Below the pieces are notes generated by a model, which saw nothing but the letters and a program-made list of their open reading frames with translations, was not told the origin of the DNA and did no database searches. The translations under genes and the position numbers were made by a program. DNA of 64,000 nt from Leifsonia sp. AK011. GTDB taxonomy: Bacteria; Actinomycetota; Actinomycetes; Actinomycetales; Microbacteriaceae. The DNA is taken from the NCBI RefSeq assembly GCF_013410945.1, contig NZ_JACCCH010000001.1:2294001-2358000 (forward strand), read 5' to 3'. Positions 18,564 to 26,688 of this stretch are shown one piece after another (within the stretch, counting starts at the first letter, position 1; each line of letters opens with the position of its first letter).

Positions 18564-18579
18564 GATTCCCGTCATCCCC
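18564..18579 (+). repeat. Duplicated 3' end of tRNA-Gly
   Basis: Sixteen bases identical to the T-arm and acceptor 3' half of tRNA-Gly lie 147 bp downstream of the original in the same orientation. The 276-bp gap that contains it (18434-18709) has no gene. Otherwise it holds only hairpins, including GCACGGC-AAA-GCCGTGC at 18585-18601. Confidence 0.85.
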
Positions 18580-18709
18580 CAGGAGCACGGCAAAGCCGTG
18601 CGACGCCGCACCATTCAAGCCCTAGCGCTCTCGGACCCATGCTCACGCAACTCCCACCGCGGCCTTGAAGACCGGGCCCCATCGCCGACAGGGCACCCGT
18701 GGGGTTCGG

Positions 18710-18883
18710 CTAGCTGTCGACGCGCTTGAGGATGTGCACCGGCACGAAGAGGCCGGCGGTGGTGATCAGGATGCCCGCAACGAACAGCACGCCCTCGAGA
18801 CCCGGCACGAAGAACGCGGAACCCATGAGGTAAATGCCGCCGACAAAGAGAGCCAGGGACACGAGGAAGGCGATCAGCTTCAT
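18710..18883 (-). CDS. Small two-helix membrane protein, 57 aa
   Basis: The 57-aa frame from ATG 18883 encodes two hydrophobic helices (about 2-24 and 29-46) joined by a short turn (FFVPGLEG) and a basic tail (ILKRVDS). Support for a real gene comes from the clean hydrophobic pattern and a TAGAGT box ending exactly 6 nt before the start, the same leaderless layout as many neighbours. No family is recognised. Confidence 0.65.
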   Translation of the reverse strand: MKLIAFLVSLALFVGGIYLMGSAFFVPGLEGVLFVAGILITTAGLFVPVHILKRVDS

Positions 18884-18889
18884 GCGTTC

Positions 18890-18895
18890 ACTCTA
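18890..18895 (-). promoter_or_regulatory. Leaderless -10 box (TAGAGT) of the 57-aa membrane protein
   Basis: The box ends 6 nt upstream of ATG 18883. Confidence 0.45.
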
Positions 18896-18943
18896 TCGGA
18901 GGACGCGTGTCACCCCTACGGGGGTCTAGGCGTGTACCCCATC

Positions 18944-18965
18944 GTGTCCTCTACTATGAGGACAC
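18944..18965 (+). promoter_or_regulatory. Palindromic operator candidate enclosing a TACTAT -10 box
   Basis: Perfect 8-bp arms GTGTCCTC and GAGGACAC flank the hexamer TACTAT, which is a good -10 element. A repressor dimer on these arms would cover the promoter of the DUF2510 gene at 19019. Two TTACCC repeats lie further downstream at about 18989-19004. Confidence 0.45.
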
Positions 18966-19018
18966 CCGAAAGCAGTTCACCCGATTGCTTACCCTGCTGT
19001 TTACCCGAGGATTCGATC

Positions 19019-19183
19019 ATGCCCGAAAACGAGTCGATTGCCCCCTTCGGCTGGTACCCGGACCCCGCTGGCAGCGGCCTGCTGCGCTGGTGGGATGGTT
19101 CCGCCTGGACGGAGCGCGTCGAGCGCCCGCGTCCGGAGGTTCAGCCAGCGTTCGGTTACTCCTCGAGCAGGCTCGCTTCCTAG
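19019..19183 (+). CDS. DUF2510 domain small protein, 54 aa
   Basis: The protein consists almost only of the DUF2510 module: GWYPDPAGSG, then LRWWDGSAWTERV. These short Trp-rich modules occur at the N-terminus of many actinobacterial membrane proteins, including the one at 36887 here. In this case no membrane segment follows, so it is either a stand-alone module or the remnant of a longer protein. The start at 19019 fits the domain start. It has a palindromic promoter region upstream. Confidence 0.7.
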   Translation: MPENESIAPFGWYPDPAGSGLLRWWDGSAWTERVERPRPEVQPAFGYSSSRLAS

Positions 19184-19201
19184 CAGCCACTGCTCGCCGT
19201 G

Positions 19202-19852
19202 CTACTCCTGGCGCTGAAGCCAGGTGAGCACGGCGAGCACCCTGCGGTGGTCGCTGCCCGAGTCATCCAGAGCCAGCTTCTGGAAGATGGATGTCACGTT
19301 CTTCTCCACCGCGCCCGTGCCGATCACGAGTGCCCCGGCGATCGCCGCATTCGTTCTTCCCTCCGCCATGAGCGCGAGCACTTCACGCTCCCTCGGGGTG
19401 AGAGTCGTCAGAGGGTCATGGCGTCGTCCCAGGAGCTGGCCGACCACCTCCGGGTCGAGGACGGTTCCGCCGGCTGCGATCCTCTCCACGGCGTCCTTCA
19501 ACTCGTCGAGTGAGGCGACGCGATCCTTCAGGAGGTAGCCCACTCCCCCGCTGCCGGCCGCGAGTAATTCCTGTGCGTACGCCACCTCGACGTACTGGGA
19601 CAGCAGGAGGATGCCCACGCTCGGCATGAGTCCGCGCGCCGTGATCGCGGCGCGCACACCCTCATCGCGGAAGGTCGGTGGCATTCGCACGTCGAGAACG
19701 ATCAGGTCTGGCGTCGTCCCCTGGAGGCCCGCCAGGAGTTCGTCCGCGTTCCCGTAGGCGGCAACGACGTCGAATCCCGCCTCATCGAGCACACGAACGA
19801 GCCCCTCGCGCAGCAGCACCGAGTCATCTGCGACAACTACGCGCGTGGTCAT
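19202..19852 (-). CDS. LuxR/NarL-family response regulator
   Basis: The 216-aa protein has a receiver domain with the acidic pair D9-D10, phospho-acceptor D54 (IVLDVRMP) and K109 region (YLLKDRV), followed by a LuxR-type helix-turn-helix (LTPREREVLALMAEGRTNAAIA) at about 150-205. It is the partner of the histidine kinase whose stop is 3 bp upstream, so the two genes form an operon with the kinase first. Targets are unknown. Confidence 0.94.
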   Translation of the reverse strand: MTTRVVVADDSVLLREGLVRVLDEAGFDVVAAYGNADELLAGLQGTTPDLIVLDVRMPPTFRDEGVRAAITARGLMPSVGILLLSQYVEVAYAQELLAAGSGGVGYLLKDRVASLDELKDAVERIAAGGTVLDPEVVGQLLGRRHDPLTTLTPREREVLALMAEGRTNAAIAGALVIGTGAVEKNVTSIFQKLALDDSGSDHRRVLAVLTWLQRQE

Positions 19853-19855
19853 GGG

Positions 19856-21193
19856 TCAAGGGTAGGTGAGGGGTAGACGCGCTGAGATCGTGGTGGGTCC
19901 GCCGACAGGGCTCTCGACCTGCAGGGTGCCGCCCACGCCGCGCAGTCGTTCGCGGAGGCCAGCGAGCCCGTGGTCGTCGACCATGGTCGCTCCGCCCGAC
20001 CCGTGGTCCGTGACATCCACCGTCAACCAGCCCGCATCGACCGCAACCGTGACATGGGCCTCGGTTGCACCGGAGTGCTTGCCCGCGTTCGTGAGAGCTT
20101 CGGCCCCCACGAAGTAGGCGGTGCGCTCGATCTCCTGCGGGATGACCGTGCCCTCCGGCAACTCGTCGACCACCTTGGCGGGGATGGGACCGCGGATCGC
20201 TACGGACTCGAGTGCGGCGACGAGCCCCCGGTCGAGCAGGATCGGCGGAGCGAATCCCCGCGACAGGGCACGAAGCTCTTCGAGCGCATCCTTCGACTGC
20301 TGCATCGCGTCGGAGAGCAGACCCTTCGCCTTCTCGGGGTCGGTGTCCATTTGCCGCTCGGCGGCAGCGATGTCCATCTGGAGCCTCACGAGCCGCTGCT
20401 GGGGACCGTCGTGGATGTCACGCTCCAGCCGCCGCAGCGAGTGCCCCTCCGCCGACACCGCGGCACCGCGCGACTCCGCCAGCGACGCGACCTCCTGCTG
20501 TAGCGCATCCGAACGGAATGCCGCGAGCATCCCGCGGGCGACGGCCCAGTGGAGGGAGGTCAGCGCGCGTGTGACGAACGGGAGTGTGACGAGGAAGATG
20601 ATCCCGAGTATGAGCTGGAACAGGTTCTCGGCCACCAGCGGGTCAGGGGCGGCACCGCCGAGGCGTTCGATGATCCACTGCGAGAGGAAGAAGTCACGGT
20701 CACCGTCCGGAATAAACCCGTCCCAGAACCAGTAGCTGATTCCACCGAGCCCGACAGCCACCCACGTGACGGTGATGGACCACGTGATGGTCGTCACGAC
20801 GAAGTCGACCACCATCGTGTGCAACAGGTAGAGCCAGTAGTGACCGTTGCCGAGGGTGGCGCGGATCCATCCGACGAAGCCCGTCCTGGCACGGGCATCC
20901 TGCCATTCCGGCTTCTCGATGGCCGGCCGACCTGCGAATCGCAGCAGCCCCAGAGTGAGGGTGCCGAACCCGCGGGCCACGTACAGGGCGCCGATGATGA
21001 AGAGCAGGCCGACGAGTACCGCGAGCAGTCCAGCGCCAGAGGAGAAGAGCCCGATGGTGACGACGAAGCCGACGAGAGCGATCGGGAACGCGATGAAGAG
21101 GAACGCGAGTTCGCGTGGCACGGAGCGCCAGAGGTCGCCGTAGCGGCGGAGCGCGGTCGGGTGCGGGGAGGCCGTGGTGAGTGGGGCGGTCAT
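19856..21193 (-). CDS. Sensor histidine kinase, HisKA_3 family
   Basis: The 445-aa protein has a sensor part with about five to six membrane helices (residues 28-75 and 125-215). It then has the dimerisation and phospho-acceptor motif ERDIHDGPQQRL with H261, and a HATPase domain with ALTNAGKHSGA and DHGLAGLRERL. The N-terminal part resembles the sensor domain found before HisKA_3 in actinobacteria. An AAAGGA ribosome site supports the ATG at 21193. It forms an operon with the response regulator. Confidence 0.92.
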   Translation of the reverse strand: MTAPLTTASPHPTALRRYGDLWRSVPRELAFLFIAFPIALVGFVVTIGLFSSGAGLLAVLVGLLFIIGALYVARGFGTLTLGLLRFAGRPAIEKPEWQDARARTGFVGWIRATLGNGHYWLYLLHTMVVDFVVTTITWSITVTWVAVGLGGISYWFWDGFIPDGDRDFFLSQWIIERLGGAAPDPLVAENLFQLILGIIFLVTLPFVTRALTSLHWAVARGMLAAFRSDALQQEVASLAESRGAAVSAEGHSLRRLERDIHDGPQQRLVRLQMDIAAAERQMDTDPEKAKGLLSDAMQQSKDALEELRALSRGFAPPILLDRGLVAALESVAIRGPIPAKVVDELPEGTVIPQEIERTAYFVGAEALTNAGKHSGATEAHVTVAVDAGWLTVDVTDHGSGGATMVDDHGLAGLRERLRGVGGTLQVESPVGGPTTISARLPLTYP

Positions 21194-21392
21194 GGGATTC
21201 CTTTCGATTGTCCCAGCCTTGCGACCGCTGCGTCGCCCGGGAATCGGGCAGCCACACGGATGTGGAGTGGGGCTAACCCCCGGATCCCTTGGTTGACACA
21301 CTTAGCGTTGCCTCAGCTTGCTTGCGGAATGCCTGAGCGTGCGTAGCGTTTAACCACTACGTACCGACACGTACAGGTAAGGGAGTCACACA

Positions 21393-21881
21393 ATGGCCGA
21401 AACGAAGACAGTCCCCCAGTCCACGAGCGACCCGGATGTCACGAGCGGCGTCGCACAGTTCCTCGGGCCGGTCGTCACCGACCTCACCGCCCTCTCGATC
21501 GACGGCAAGCAGGCGCACTGGCACGTACGGGGCGCCAACTTCCAGGCCGTCCACGAGCTCCTCGACTCCGTCGTCGACCACGCGCGCGACTATGCGGACA
21601 CCGCCGCCGAGCGCGTCGTCGCCCTCGGTCTGCCGATCGACGCACGCACCCAGACGGTCGGCAGCAAGGCGACCACCCCCGTGATGACCGCCGGATTCCA
21701 GCAGGCGGACGCCGTGATCACCGAGGTCATCGCCGCGATCGATGCGACCCTCGTGACCGTCCGCACCGCCGTGACCGAGCTCGGCGAGCTCGACCCGGTG
21801 AGCCAGGATGTCGCGATCGAGATCGCCCGCGGCCTTGAGAAGGACCGCTGGTTCCTCTTCGCGCACCTCGCGGGCCAGTAA
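21393..21881 (+). CDS. dps: Dps family ferritin-like DNA-protection protein
   Basis: The 162-aa protein has the Dps ferroxidase-centre segments: KQAHWHVRG at about 39-47 and HELLDSVVDHARDYADTAAE at about 54-73. Dps forms a 12-subunit shell that oxidises and stores iron and can protect DNA. The start has an AAGGGAG ribosome site. Upstream, TTGACA at 21293-21298 is a -35 candidate but no convincing -10 lies at standard spacing. A strong terminator follows. Confidence 0.95.
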   Translation: MAETKTVPQSTSDPDVTSGVAQFLGPVVTDLTALSIDGKQAHWHVRGANFQAVHELLDSVVDHARDYADTAAERVVALGLPIDARTQTVGSKATTPVMTAGFQQADAVITEVIAAIDATLVTVRTAVTELGELDPVSQDVAIEIARGLEKDRWFLFAHLAGQ

Positions 21882-21895
21882 GCACGTACCCCGTA

Positions 21896-21938
21896 CAACG
21901 CCCCGTGTCGCCCCCTTGGGGGATGACGCGGGGCGTTG
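21896..21938 (+). terminator. Terminator after dps
   Basis: A 10-bp outer stem (CAACGCCCCG and complement) extended by an inner C5/G5 stem is followed by TT and a GC-rich stretch. Confidence 0.8.
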
Positions 21939-21986
21939 TTGCGTCGGCATACTCGTCGTGTACCGCCCAACGATGAGGGGATCGCC

Positions 21987-23078
21987 ATGGCCGCGCACGA
22001 CATTCCGGATACTCCTGAGATCCGAGCCACGATGGATGCCAGTCAGGCGGAGGGGATGAAGAGCCTGGGGCTCGCGTCATCCACCGTCGAGAAATGGGAG
22101 GACGGCTATCGCGCGGCGAAGGCCGCGGACTCGACGTTCGAGTGGTGGTACTTCGACTGCCAGTTCGACGACGGCTCGACCCTGGTGGTCACGTTCTCCA
22201 ACAAGCCACATACCGACCCGTCCGGGCCGCTCACACCGACCGTGCTCGCCATCCGCCAGCTCCCGGATGGCACCCGCCAGCACCTCGAGCCGACGTTCCC
22301 AGCAGAGCAGTTCAGCGCCTCGACCGAGCAGTGCGACGTGTCGATCGGCAAGAACACGGTCAGGGGCGACCTCGACACCTACGAGATGCATCTCGAACTC
22401 GACGACCTCACCGCCGACGTCACGATCACGCGAGCCGCACCCTCGTGGCGACCCGGGGCCGGCATCAACTACTTCGACTCGGCGCGTGACCACTACCTCG
22501 CCTGGGTCGTGCCGGTGCCCTATGGAACGGTGAGCGCAACCATCACGGAGAACGGCTCGACCTCGACGCTCACCGGTAGCGCCTACCACGATCACAACTG
22601 GGGCAACCACCTCATGGGGTCGTTCCTCGACCACTGGTACTGGGGCCGAGCCCATGTCGGTGACTACACGATCGTCTACGTTCGCATGACGACGAAGGGT
22701 TTCATGGGTTTCGGGGAGATCAACATCCCCACCTTCTACCTCGCCAAGGGCGAGACGCTCATCACCGACGACCTCCTCCCACTTCGCCTGGTCACGAGCG
22801 GGGACGTGCCGGGTCCCGGTCACCAGACCTACCCGACGCGCATGGAGTGGACGTGGCACAGCGACCGCGGCTCCATCTCCATGACGGCGACCAACCCGAA
22901 GCTCATCGAGTCGCTCGATATGGCGGTGCCGCGCCATGGCTTCTCGAAGCTCGTGCATGCGGCCGAGCATCCGATGTACTACGACTTCAACGCGGACCTC
23001 GAGCTCGATATCGCGCTCGATGACCTCACCGATCACGTCGTGGGTCGCACGCTCTACGAGAAGATGATGTTCCGCTAG
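21987..23078 (+). CDS. Lipocalin-like CrtC/AttH-type domain protein
   Basis: The 363-aa soluble protein has the blocks of the CrtC/AttH (hydroxyneurosporene synthase-like) lipocalin fold: FEWWYFDCQFDDGS near the N-terminus and AYHDHNWGNHLMG with WYWGRAHVGDYTIVYV in the middle. Family members include carotenoid hydratases, but most bacterial ones have unknown lipid-type substrates. No carotenoid genes are nearby. A GAGGGG ribosome site precedes ATG 21987. Its stop overlaps the convergent amidohydrolase by 4 bp. Confidence 0.8.
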   Translation: MAAHDIPDTPEIRATMDASQAEGMKSLGLASSTVEKWEDGYRAAKAADSTFEWWYFDCQFDDGSTLVVTFSNKPHTDPSGPLTPTVLAIRQLPDGTRQHLEPTFPAEQFSASTEQCDVSIGKNTVRGDLDTYEMHLELDDLTADVTITRAAPSWRPGAGINYFDSARDHYLAWVVPVPYGTVSATITENGSTSTLTGSAYHDHNWGNHLMGSFLDHWYWGRAHVGDYTIVYVRMTTKGFMGFGEINIPTFYLAKGETLITDDLLPLRLVTSGDVPGPGHQTYPTRMEWTWHSDRGSISMTATNPKLIESLDMAVPRHGFSKLVHAAEHPMYYDFNADLELDIALDDLTDHVVGRTLYEKMMFR

Positions 23079-24472
23079 AGCCGCTCGTGGGTGATGCGCC
23101 CACCGAGAACGGTCAGGGCAACGGGCATCCGCTCGAGTAACGCGCCGTCCGCGTCGAACGGGTCTGCCTCCACGGCGACGAGATCAGCAGGTTCCCCCTC
23201 GGCGACGCTCGAACGCACGGACGCCGCGATCGCCTCCTCCGGGGTGATGCGCTGCTCCGGATGCCACGGCTCCCGATCCCCGCGCCTGCGTGTGACCGCG
23301 GCCGAGATCGCGATCCACGGGTCGAGCGGGGAGACGGGTGCATCCGACCCGAGCCGAAGAACTGCACCGGCATCGAGCAGGCTCCGGAAGGCGTAGAGAC
23401 CGCCAGTGCGCCCGTCCCACACCGAATCGGCGAGGTCCCGGTCGTCCATCGCGTGCTCCGGCTGGACACTCGCCGCAACACCGAGCGCGGCGAAGCGGGG
23501 CAGGTCGGCGCTGGAGAGCAGCTGGGCATGCTCGATCCGGCCGGTCGCGCCAACGGCCTCGAAGGCGTCGAGCGCGAGGGTGTTGGCGCGGTCGCCGATC
23601 GCGTGGACCCAGGGCTCGATCCCGGCCTTGGAGGCTAGGGTCATGTACCTGCGAAGGTCGTCGGGTTCGACGGTCAGGAGGCCTGTTCCGCCATCGGGGT
23701 AGGCGTCGTAGGTGAACGCGGTGCGCGTACCCAGCGAGCCATCCGTGAGCACCTTGTAGCCCCCCACCGTGAGCAGGGGCTCGAGTTCGAGTCCCGTGTG
23801 CAGCCCCTGGTCGATCGCCCGCTCGAGGTCCTGCGTGTAGATGGCGAACTGCACGCGCAGTGCGTCGTGGCCAGCGGCGATGCGGCGCTCCCACGTGTCG
23901 CGGTTCCACGCCATCTCGAGATCGGCGACACCGACGACGCCGCGGGCAGCGGCAGCCGTGGCTGCCTCACGCGCCCAGGAGTCGAGGATCGTGTCATCCA
24001 CCGTTCCCAGGGCTGCGGTGACGGCGAATGCGGCGTCCTCGCGGAGGAGTCCAGTGGGGTGGTGCGCATGACCGAACCGCTGGAGCGCGGCCGTGTTGAG
24101 CCACACCGAGTGGAGGTCGCCACTGAGGAGAACGACCGGCACCGTGGGAGCAGCGGAATCGAGGAGCTCCTTGTGCGGGGCATCAGGCCAGAGGCCGTCG
24201 CGAAAACCTACGCCGACCAGCAGATCGTCGCCGACGGCCGCACGAACGATCTCGGCAGCCTCGCGAGCGGATGCCGCGGCAGACACGTCAAGTCGCTGCG
24301 ACGTGAGCGCCCACTGCGTGAAGTGCACGTGTTCATCCCAGAGGCCGGGAAGCAACCATCGGCCCGCGAGATCGATGTCGCCGCTGCCGATGGACCCGAT
24401 CTCGACGATCCGACCGTCCTCGATGCGAACGTCGACGTCGCGATCGGAGACGCGCGCGTTACCGAGAAGCAT
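23075..24472 (-). CDS. Amidohydrolase, YtcJ/TIM-barrel family
   Basis: The 465-aa protein has a YtcJ-type metal-dependent hydrolase layout: HVH in LWDEHVHFTQ, then VGGYKVLTDGSLGTRTA, HAIGDRANT, IEHAQLL and RLGSDAPV. These supply the metal and catalytic residues of the barrel. The N-terminal 40 residues and the C-terminus form the usual composite beta-sandwich. Substrate is unknown. Its 5' end overlaps the preceding PaiB-like gene by 14 bp, so the two are an operon. Confidence 0.88.
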   Translation of the reverse strand: MLLGNARVSDRDVDVRIEDGRIVEIGSIGSGDIDLAGRWLLPGLWDEHVHFTQWALTSQRLDVSAAASAREAAEIVRAAVGDDLLVGVGFRDGLWPDAPHKELLDSAAPTVPVVLLSGDLHSVWLNTAALQRFGHAHHPTGLLREDAAFAVTAALGTVDDTILDSWAREAATAAAARGVVGVADLEMAWNRDTWERRIAAGHDALRVQFAIYTQDLERAIDQGLHTGLELEPLLTVGGYKVLTDGSLGTRTAFTYDAYPDGGTGLLTVEPDDLRRYMTLASKAGIEPWVHAIGDRANTLALDAFEAVGATGRIEHAQLLSSADLPRFAALGVAASVQPEHAMDDRDLADSVWDGRTGGLYAFRSLLDAGAVLRLGSDAPVSPLDPWIAISAAVTRRRGDREPWHPEQRITPEEAIAASVRSSVAEGEPADLVAVEADPFDADGALLERMPVALTVLGGRITHERL

Positions 24473-25082
24473 CGCGGTCCAGCCGGGTCATCTCGCGTGC
24501 CAGCGGCGGATTGGCGTAGTTCTCCCCCGCCTGCAGCTCGCTGATGATGCGCTCGCGCACCTCCGGCGACTTGTTCTGGCTCAGCTTGAGGCGCGCGTCG
24601 AACCGTGTGACGCGCAGTCGGATACCCACAGTGCCCTTGGCAATGCGACGGGAGGACTCCTCGTCCAGCTCGAGGCTCACCGGGTGGGGCATGGTGTCCT
24701 CGAAGTAGTCGACGAGCTCGCCGAGCACCCGGAAGTTCTCCTCGTCGGAGAGAATCTCGGGAACGCCGTAGAGGTGCGCCGTGACGTGATTCCAGGTGGG
24801 GATGATGTCACCCTCGTCGTACCACCCGGGCGAGATGTAGCCGTGCGGGCCCTGGATGATGACGAGGATCTCGTGCTCACCAAGCTCGTGCAGCTTCTCG
24901 TCTGGGCGCCCGACGTGGGAGACGATGACGATGTCATCCTCGTTCTCCTCGAGGACGACCGGGTAGTGGCTCGCGACGAGCCCGGCGCTCGTGTGGGAGA
25001 CGATCGTCGCCCACGAGTTGGCGCGGATGAGCCGCTTCACTTCCTCGGGATCGGTCGTGATGTAGCCGGGCGTATGTCTCAT
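24459..25082 (-). CDS. PaiB-like FMN-binding protein (negative transcriptional regulator family)
   Basis: The 207-aa protein has PaiB-family motifs: HTPGYITTDPEEVKRLI at the N-terminus, IVSHTSAGLVASHYPVV and YISPGWYDEGDIIPTWN. The fold is a flavin-reductase-like split barrel that binds FMN; PaiB of Bacillus affects sporulation and protease genes, but most homologues lack an assigned role. The start at 25082 begins the family-typical MRHTPGY and has a GATGCT hexamer 6 nt upstream. It is co-transcribed with the amidohydrolase. Confidence 0.87.
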   Translation of the reverse strand: MRHTPGYITTDPEEVKRLIRANSWATIVSHTSAGLVASHYPVVLEENEDDIVIVSHVGRPDEKLHELGEHEILVIIQGPHGYISPGWYDEGDIIPTWNHVTAHLYGVPEILSDEENFRVLGELVDYFEDTMPHPVSLELDEESSRRIAKGTVGIRLRVTRFDARLKLSQNKSPEVRERIISELQAGENYANPPLAREMTRLDRDASR

Positions 25083-25108
25083 GCAGCCAGCATCCCACGG
25101 GATGCGCG

Positions 25109-26080
25109 TCAGGCCTGGTCGAGGGGGCACCAGTAGAGCTTGCGGCCGCCGATCTCCTCCATGACGATGGGCGTTCCGCAGAGACGGCACGGCTTGCCGG
25201 TGCGGTGGTAGACCCAGTGCCGATCGTCACGACTCGCGAGCGCGGCCTCGTAGCGCGCGCCACGCAGACCGTCCATAGTCAGCATCTGTCCTGTCTTCAC
25301 GCCGATCTTGAGGAGCTTCGTCCAGTCACGCCAGAGCGCGCGTACCGTCTCCTCCGGCACGTCACGCCCTGGGGTGTGGGGGTTGAGCCGGGCACGGAAC
25401 AGGAGCTCGGCGCGGTACACGTTGCCGATGCCGCTCACGACCGACTGGTCCATGAGGAGGAGTCCGATAGGCGTGGGCTTCTTGAGCACGGTTGCAGTGA
25501 ACCGATCTTCGGCCTTCTTGCCCGTGTCCACGAGCGGATCCGGGCCGAGACGGTCGATGACGGCCTGAACCTCGTCAGGGGTGAGGACGTCGCACGCGGT
25601 CGGTCCGCGGAGGTCCGCGCAGGTTGCATCCGTCAGCAGCCGGACGCGAACGGCGCCGATGGGCTCCGGCGGGAAGGACTCGAGGGGTGCCTCGAGTCGC
25701 TCCTGCTCGGCCATCCGCAACCGTGTGCGCCGGGGTGCTCCGATGCTCGAGAGCGAATCCTCGAACCCTCCCACGACGGTGCCACGCTGGTTGGTCTGGC
25801 CCATGCGTCCCGCGGCCGAGGCGATCGTGGCATCCGCCGTGATGTCGCCGGAGAAGTCCCAGGCCCCATAGATGCCCAGGTGCACGCGGAGCCACAGATC
25901 GTGATCGAACTCGAGGAACATCTGCTTGCCGACGGCTTTCGCGTCGACCATCTCGTGGCCGTCGAGCTGGGCTGCTCCCGCCGCAAAGCGGCCCTGGGGA
26001 GAACTGGCAGCGATGCGCTTGCCGACGAAGTGCAGCCCGAACTGCCGGGCGATGCGGTGGACGGAGTGACCCTCGGGCAT
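25109..26080 (-). CDS. Fpg/Nei family DNA glycosylase/AP lyase
   Basis: The 323-aa base-excision repair enzyme keeps the catalytic N-terminal Pro-Glu after Met removal (PEGHSVHRIA), the conserved Lys in VGKQMFLEFD and the helix-two-turn-helix GIGNVYRAELLF. The C-terminal zinc finger shows CRLC and WCPLDQA. The usual fourth Cys is replaced by Asp, so metal binding is probably altered. The start at 26080 is required to place Pro-Glu at the N-terminus. It lies 19 bp after rpiB on the same strand. Confidence 0.9.
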   Translation of the reverse strand: MPEGHSVHRIARQFGLHFVGKRIAASSPQGRFAAGAAQLDGHEMVDAKAVGKQMFLEFDHDLWLRVHLGIYGAWDFSGDITADATIASAAGRMGQTNQRGTVVGGFEDSLSSIGAPRRTRLRMAEQERLEAPLESFPPEPIGAVRVRLLTDATCADLRGPTACDVLTPDEVQAVIDRLGPDPLVDTGKKAEDRFTATVLKKPTPIGLLLMDQSVVSGIGNVYRAELLFRARLNPHTPGRDVPEETVRALWRDWTKLLKIGVKTGQMLTMDGLRGARYEAALASRDDRHWVYHRTGKPCRLCGTPIVMEEIGGRKLYWCPLDQA

Positions 26081-26099
26081 GGACTGTGTCCTCTCGGGG

Positions 26100-26588
26100 C
26101 TAGGCGCCGATCGGGTGGCCCGCGATCTGCCCTGTCTGCTCGTACTCGGCCAGCTGCGCGATACGACGAGCGTGACGCTCCTCACCCGAGAACGGCTCCG
26201 CGATGAAGAGATCGATGAAGTTCTTGGCCTCCTCGACGGTGTGCTGGCGTGCACCGATCGAGATGACATTGGCGTCATTGTGCTGTCGCGCGAGCAGGGC
26301 CGTCGACTCGTTCCAGACGAGGGCGGCACGGATGCCCTTCACCTTGTTCGCGGCAATCTGCTCGCCGTTGCCCGAACCGCCGAAGACGATACCGAGGCAC
26401 TCGATGCCGGCAGCCTGGTCCCGCGCCACGGCGAGCGCCGCGTTGATGCAGAACGACGGGTAGTCGTCGAGCGGTTCGTAGGTCTGGGGTCCGTGGTCGA
26501 CGACGTCATGGCCCGCGGCACGGAGGTGTGCCTGGAGGTCTGCGCTGAGCTCGAGGCCGGCATGGTCGGTTGCGATGTGGATGAGCAT
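26100..26588 (-). CDS. rpiB: Ribose-5-phosphate isomerase B
   Basis: The 162-aa RpiB enzyme of the pentose-phosphate pathway interconverts ribose-5-phosphate and ribulose-5-phosphate. Seen motifs are HIATDHAGLEL at the N-terminus, FGGSGNGEQIAANK (phosphate loop with the actinobacterial Ser in place of catalytic Cys) and NDANVISIGARQHT. Start 26588 is preferred over the ATG 6 nt upstream because a TAAACT box ends 7 nt before it. Confidence 0.94.
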   Translation of the reverse strand: MLIHIATDHAGLELSADLQAHLRAAGHDVVDHGPQTYEPLDDYPSFCINAALAVARDQAAGIECLGIVFGGSGNGEQIAANKVKGIRAALVWNESTALLARQHNDANVISIGARQHTVEEAKNFIDLFIAEPFSGEERHARRIAQLAEYEQTGQIAGHPIGA

Positions 26589-26688
26589 GACCATCAGTTT
26601 AGGGTTCACGTTCGACGTGGGTCTGGCGCAGGAGGGGGTAGCGGGAGCACACTGGTCGTACCGGATTCTCCCTCGAGCAGGAGGCGCC

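Noticed and set aside
18434-18710. A full second tRNA-Gly gene in the gap after tRNA-Gly
   Set aside because: Only the last 16 nt match; no D-arm or anticodon arm can be folded.
21293-21393. A standard sigma-A promoter for dps
   Set aside because: TTGACA is present, but no acceptable -10 lies 16-18 bp downstream, so no promoter was called.
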